Shown: positions 60,568 to 64,000 of the stretch, one piece after another
Position numbering within the stretch: position 1 is the first letter of the stretch
Layout of the letters: every line of letters begins with the position of its first letter
Assembly (NCBI GenBank): GCA_965218765.1
Contig: CBDCLU010000005.1
Location: forward strand, 248,001-312,000
Direction: 5' to 3'
Length of the DNA: 64,000 nucleotides
Source of the DNA: JBBPYC01 sp965218765
Lineage (GTDB): Bacteria; Pseudomonadota; Gammaproteobacteria; Burkholderiales; Burkholderiaceae_C
Program-made: the position numbers and the translations under genes
Notes under the pieces: model-generated
What the model saw: only the letters and a program-made list of their open reading frames with translations
Databases searched by the model: none
What the model was told of the DNA's origin: nothing

Positions 60568-61569
60568 ATGCATGATCCCATGCACGCGACGCGCGCGATC
60601 GCCCGACCGGCCCTCGTCACCGGCGCGACCGGATTCGTCGGCAGCGCCCTGCTGGCGGCGTTGCGCGCACGCACCGATTCAGCGGCGCGCGGCGCTGTGC
60701 GTCGCCGCATTGAGGCAGCGAGAGATCCGATCGAAACCAGCTTGATCCAGGTCGGCGAGATCGGGCCCGACACCGATTGGTCGCAAGCCCTGGCAGGGAT
60801 GCAGGCAGTCATCCACACCGCTGCGCGGGTCCACGTCATGCGCGATGCGTCCCACGACCCTCTCTCGGCGTTTCGCAGCGTCAACGTCGCCGGTACGGCG
60901 CAGGTGGCCCGCCAAGCCGCCATGGCCGGCGTCCGCCGCTTCGTGCTCTTGAGTTCGATCAAGGTCAACGGCGAGCAGACCGCACCCGGACACGCTTTTG
61001 CCGCCGATGACCCGCCACACCCGCGGGACCCCTATGCGATCAGCAAGCACGAAGCCGAAGTCGGCCTGCGCCGGATCGCTGCCGACACCGGCATGCAGGT
61101 CGTCATCATCCGCCCCCCGCTCGTCTACGGCCCCAGCGTGCGCGCGAACTTCGCGGCGTTGTTGCGCGCGGTCGCGCACGGCGTGCCACTGCCACTCGGC
61201 GCGATCCAAAACCTGCGCAGCCTGGTCGCGCTGGACAATCTGGTCGACTTCATCATCAGGTGCCTCGAGCATCCGGCTGCTGCGAATGAAACCTTTGCTG
61301 TATGTGATGGAGAGGACTTGTCGACGCCCGAACTGGTGCGACGCATTGCGGCGGCGATGAATCGGCCCGCGCGGCTGTTGCCGGTGCCCGAAGCCCTGCT
61401 CAAGGCCGGGGCCACGCTGGTCGGCAAGCGTGCGGCGGCCGAGCGGCTTTGCGGCAATCTGCAGATCGACAACCGCAAGGCCTGCGACCTGCTCGGCTGG
61501 CGCCCACCGATCAGCGTCGATGAGGGGTTGCGCCGCGCCGTCGCCGGCATCGCGGCAACAGGCCGATGA
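60568..61569 (+). CDS. NAD-dependent epimerase/dehydratase (nucleotide-sugar)
   Basis: 333 residues from ATG 60568 (ATG 60580 is possible). Extended SDR: VTGATGFVGSALLAALRART, HTAARVHVMRD, LSSIKVNGEQT and the catalytic YAISKHEAE. The sequence after the active site, RPPLVYGPSVRANFAALLRA, matches enzymes beside PglC-like transferases (WbpV/Gne-like 4-epimerases or 4-keto reductases). It probably supplies the first sugar. Divergent from the preceding GT. Confidence 0.9.
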   Translation: MHDPMHATRAIARPALVTGATGFVGSALLAALRARTDSAARGAVRRRIEAARDPIETSLIQVGEIGPDTDWSQALAGMQAVIHTAARVHVMRDASHDPLSAFRSVNVAGTAQVARQAAMAGVRRFVLLSSIKVNGEQTAPGHAFAADDPPHPRDPYAISKHEAEVGLRRIAADTGMQVVIIRPPLVYGPSVRANFAALLRAVAHGVPLPLGAIQNLRSLVALDNLVDFIIRCLEHPAAANETFAVCDGEDLSTPELVRRIAAAMNRPARLLPVPEALLKAGATLVGKRAAAERLCGNLQIDNRKACDLLGWRPPISVDEGLRRAVAGIAATGR

Positions 61570-62126
61570 AGCGCACGCTCGACCTGCTGCTTGCATTGCT
61601 GGCTGGGCTGCTGCTGCTGCCGACCGTTGTTGCAGTCGCGCTTGCCGTCAAGCTCACTTCCTCCGGACCGGCGTTGCATTGGTCCAGCCGCATCGGCCGC
61701 CACAACGCGATCTTTCGCATGCCCAAATTCCGCAGCATGCGCATCGACACGCCGCAGGTCGCGACGCATCTGCTGACCGATCCGCACGCCTGGCTGACCC
61801 CCATCGGCGGTTTGCTGCGCAAGACCAGCCTCGACGAGCTGCCGCAGCTCTGGAGCATCGTGCACGGCGACATGAGTTTCGTGGGGCCGCGCCCTGCCCT
61901 GTTCAACCAGGACGATCTGGTTGCGTTGCGCACAGCGCGCGGCGTCGATGCGTTGCTGCCGGGGCTCACGGGCTGGGCGCAGGTGAATGGGCGCGACGAA
62001 CTGCCGATCCCTGCAAAAGTCGAGCTCGATGCGTGGTATCTCGCGCATCAATCGACGGCGCTGGACCTGCGCATTCTCTGGCTGACCGCGCGTCAGGTGC
62101 TGCGCGGCGCCGGCGTGTCGCACTGA
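61566..62126 (+). CDS. Small initiating sugar-phosphate transferase (PglC/WecP-type)
   Basis: 186 residues, starting by overlap with the epimerase stop (ATGA). A single N-terminal membrane segment, then IFRMPKFRSM, the SLDELPQLWSIVHGDMSFVG core with its Asp-Glu pair, and GPRPALFNQDD. This is the minimal phosphoglycosyl transferase form that loads a sugar phosphate on undecaprenyl phosphate. It would start the polysaccharide whose flippase and transferases lie upstream. Confidence 0.92.
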   Translation: MKRTLDLLLALLAGLLLLPTVVAVALAVKLTSSGPALHWSSRIGRHNAIFRMPKFRSMRIDTPQVATHLLTDPHAWLTPIGGLLRKTSLDELPQLWSIVHGDMSFVGPRPALFNQDDLVALRTARGVDALLPGLTGWAQVNGRDELPIPAKVELDAWYLAHQSTALDLRILWLTARQVLRGAGVSH

Positions 62127-62270
62127 CAAGCAGCACCCGCGGCGGGAGGGCAACGCCGGGGTGGCGACTCCTTAAACTCGCGGGTTGCCTTCATCTGCCC
62201 TTATCTGCCCGCACCGCGCTTTTGCCTGACATCCGTCAGCACTTTCGCTGCCGCAAAAAACAAACGCGTC

Positions 62271-63818
62271 ATGACCGAACAGACTTCGCCGCCCTCACCT
62301 GCCATTGATGAAAACCAGTTGATCGCGGAGCGGCGTGAGAAGCTCAAAACACTGCGCGCGGCACGCGAAGCCGGCAGCGCCACGGGCGACAGCACGGCCG
62401 TGTTCCCGAACGACTTCAAGCCGGCCGACCGCGCCGCGCCGCTGCTGCTCACGCATGGCGACAAGACGCCGGAAGCGCTCGATCAGCACCGCACGGTCGC
62501 CAAGGTCGCGGGCCGCATGATGCTCAAGCGCGTGATGGGCAAGGCCAGCTTCGCCACCCTGCAGGACGCCACCGGCCGCATCCAGATTTACGTGGCGCGC
62601 GATGCGATCGGCGAGGACCACTACGAGGAGTTCAAGCGCTGGGACCTGGGCGACATCCTGGCCGCCGAAGGCTACATGTTCAAGACCCGAACCGGTGAGC
62701 TGTCGATCCACGCGAATGCCGTGCGGCTGCTCACCAAAGCCCTGCGTCCGATGCCGGACAAGTTCCACGGCATGGCGGAGGTGGAGACCAAATACCGCCA
62801 GCGCTACCTGGACCTGATCACCGACGACGACGCGCGCCAGCGCTTCGTGCTGCGCAGCCGCGCGATCAGCGGCATGCGCGAGTTCATGGTTGGCCACGGT
62901 TTTCTCGAAGTCGAGACGCCGATGCTGCACCCGATCCCGGGCGGCGCGATCGCAAAGCCGTTCGTCACGCACCACAACGCGCTCGATCAGCCGATGTACC
63001 TGCGCATCGCGCCCGAGCTCTATCTGAAGCGCCTGATCGTCGGCGGCTTCGAGCGCGTGTTCGAGATCAACCGGAGCTTCCGCAACGAAGGCATTTCGGT
63101 GCGGCACAACCCCGAGTTCACGATGATGGAGTTCTATGCCGCGTACTGGAACTACCTCGACCTGATGACGTTCACGGAAAGCCTGATCCGCGATGCGGCG
63201 CAGAAGGCCTGCGGCACGCTGAGCCTGTCCTATCAAGGCCAGCCGGTCGATCTGGGCCAGCCGTTTGCGCGGCTGACGATCTCACAGGCGATTCGTCAAT
63301 ACACCGATGCGGGCGACCATGTCGACGATGCGAGCTGGCTGCAGGGTGCCTGCAAGAAGCTCGGCTTGGGTGAACAAAAGGATCGGCTGTCGCAACGCTC
63401 GCTCGCCAGCCTGCAGGTGCTGTATTTCGAGGAAGCGGTCGAGCACCAGCTCTGGCAGCCGACCTTCATCATGGAACACCCGACCGAGATCTCGCCGCTC
63501 GCGCGCGCCAACGATGCGCGGCCCGAGGTGACCGAACGCTTTGAGCTCTACATCACGGGCCGTGAGATGGCGAACGGGTTTTCCGAGCTGAACGACGCCG
63601 AAGAGCAGGCCGCGCGGCTGCGCGCGCAGGTCGATGCGAAGGATGCCGGTGACGACGAGGCGATGTACTTCGACCACGACTTCATCCGCGCGCTCGAGCA
63701 CGGCATGCCGCCCACCGGCGGCTGCGGCGTCGGCGTCGACCGCCTCATGATGCTGCTGACCGATTCACAGAGCATCCGCGACGTGATCCTGTTTCCCGCG
63801 CTGCGGCGCGAGGCCTGA
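62271..63818 (+). CDS. lysS: Lysine--tRNA ligase, class II
   Basis: 515 residues. N-terminal OB fold (VAGRMMLKRVMGKASFATLQ), class II motif 2 FRNEGISVRHNPEFTMMEFY and motif 3 GCGVGVDRLMMLLTDS are all present. It charges tRNA-Lys. Usual length. It stands apart from the polysaccharide genes by 144 bp. Confidence 0.97.
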   Translation: MTEQTSPPSPAIDENQLIAERREKLKTLRAAREAGSATGDSTAVFPNDFKPADRAAPLLLTHGDKTPEALDQHRTVAKVAGRMMLKRVMGKASFATLQDATGRIQIYVARDAIGEDHYEEFKRWDLGDILAAEGYMFKTRTGELSIHANAVRLLTKALRPMPDKFHGMAEVETKYRQRYLDLITDDDARQRFVLRSRAISGMREFMVGHGFLEVETPMLHPIPGGAIAKPFVTHHNALDQPMYLRIAPELYLKRLIVGGFERVFEINRSFRNEGISVRHNPEFTMMEFYAAYWNYLDLMTFTESLIRDAAQKACGTLSLSYQGQPVDLGQPFARLTISQAIRQYTDAGDHVDDASWLQGACKKLGLGEQKDRLSQRSLASLQVLYFEEAVEHQLWQPTFIMEHPTEISPLARANDARPEVTERFELYITGREMANGFSELNDAEEQAARLRAQVDAKDAGDDEAMYFDHDFIRALEHGMPPTGGCGVGVDRLMMLLTDSQSIRDVILFPALRREA

Positions 63819-63914
63819 CGCACCGGGGGCGAGCCATGTTACTTGGTGGCGGCGTTCATCGCGCGCGGAAAACGAGCCGGTTGCCACCCCTGGCCACGCT
63901 GGTGCTGCTTGGGC

Positions 63915-64000
63915 TTAAGCGAGCCGCAGGCTTTGCGAATGCCGGTGTCGCCACACCGAAACGCCGAACACCGCCATGCCCGCGAACGCGAGCAGCACGC
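63915..64000 (-). CDS. C-terminal end of a membrane protein (partial)
   Basis: The minus strand from the window edge gives VLLAFAGMAVFGVSVWRHRH then SQSLRLA and TAA at 63915-63917: one hydrophobic helix with a basic tail. It may be the end of a membrane protein transcribed toward lysS. Too short for family assignment, and it could be a chance frame. Confidence 0.35.
   Translation of the reverse strand, partial: VLLAFAGMAVFGVSVWRHRHSQSLRLA

Overview
The window is GC-rich, densely coding DNA from a betaproteobacterium of the order Burkholderiales, most likely Comamonadaceae or a near relative. The grounds are gene order and protein style: folC-SPOR-cvpA-purF-metZ, orn/M48 peptidase/PCD-like/rsgA, rpsP-rimM-trmD-rplS beside a NUDIX gene and a CobD/CbiB gene, a GluRS with an HAGNIR-type signature, and scattered AT-rich GCTAC...GTAGC palindromes resembling repeats I recall from that family. 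The genus cannot be read from the sequence. I see no prophage, insertion sequence, CRISPR array or rRNA operon.

Layout. 1-9514 (+): tail of a Rieske oxygenase, a GrdB-family protein with cysteines where selenoproteins carry Sec, DUF808, a Tat-exported dienelactone hydrolase, a SulP anion transporter with a universal stress protein, then a DUF4394 lipoprotein beside an ECF sigma/anti-sigma pair. 9561-15265 (-): a six-gene unit with a complete sugar-type ABC importer (ATPase, binding protein, two permeases) followed by a cupin and an RraA-fold protein, which looks like uptake plus catabolism of an unidentified compound. 15419-18934 (-): GNAT, a decayed M20-hydrolase fragment, a BLUF photoreceptor, and phhB-phhA-SDR for phenylalanine hydroxylation. 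19231-19599 (-): tRNA-Ala, tRNA-Glu, tRNA-Asp with promoter and terminator. 19650-26848 (-): folC-SPOR-cvpA-purF-metZ-gltX.

26943-38523: ppnP, an RhlE-type helicase, orn, the M48/PCD-like/rsgA set, cobD-like, NUDIX, and the ribosomal operon rpsP-rimM-trmD-rplS with an MFS transporter inserted between rimM and trmD. 38742-42542: small stand-alone genes (GNAT, TM2, DUF899, VOC, DUF1428, an exported protein). 42642-46383 (-): three-subunit molybdenum hydroxylase of the YagTSR/PaoABC type. 46455-46719: frameshifted AbrB/MazE-like antitoxin. 46788-48455 (-): acyl-CoA synthetase, divergent from dnaG-rpoD (48568-53345). 53523-54832: YggT and a LON-substrate-binding-domain protein. 54888-62126: surface-polysaccharide genes (PglF/FlaA1-type dehydratase, MurJ/MATE-like flippase, two glycosyltransferases, epimerase, small initiating sugar transferase), then lysS and the end of a membrane protein.

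Most of the window is housekeeping. The points most worth following up are the phhA-coupled SDR (possible pterin reductase), the PCD-like protein that has lost the catalytic histidines, the MFS gene within the rpsP operon with two nearly identical promoter elements, the AT-rich insertion in the DnaG linker, the ABC-cupin-RraA unit of unknown substrate, and the two gene relics. No entirely new multi-gene system is evident to me.
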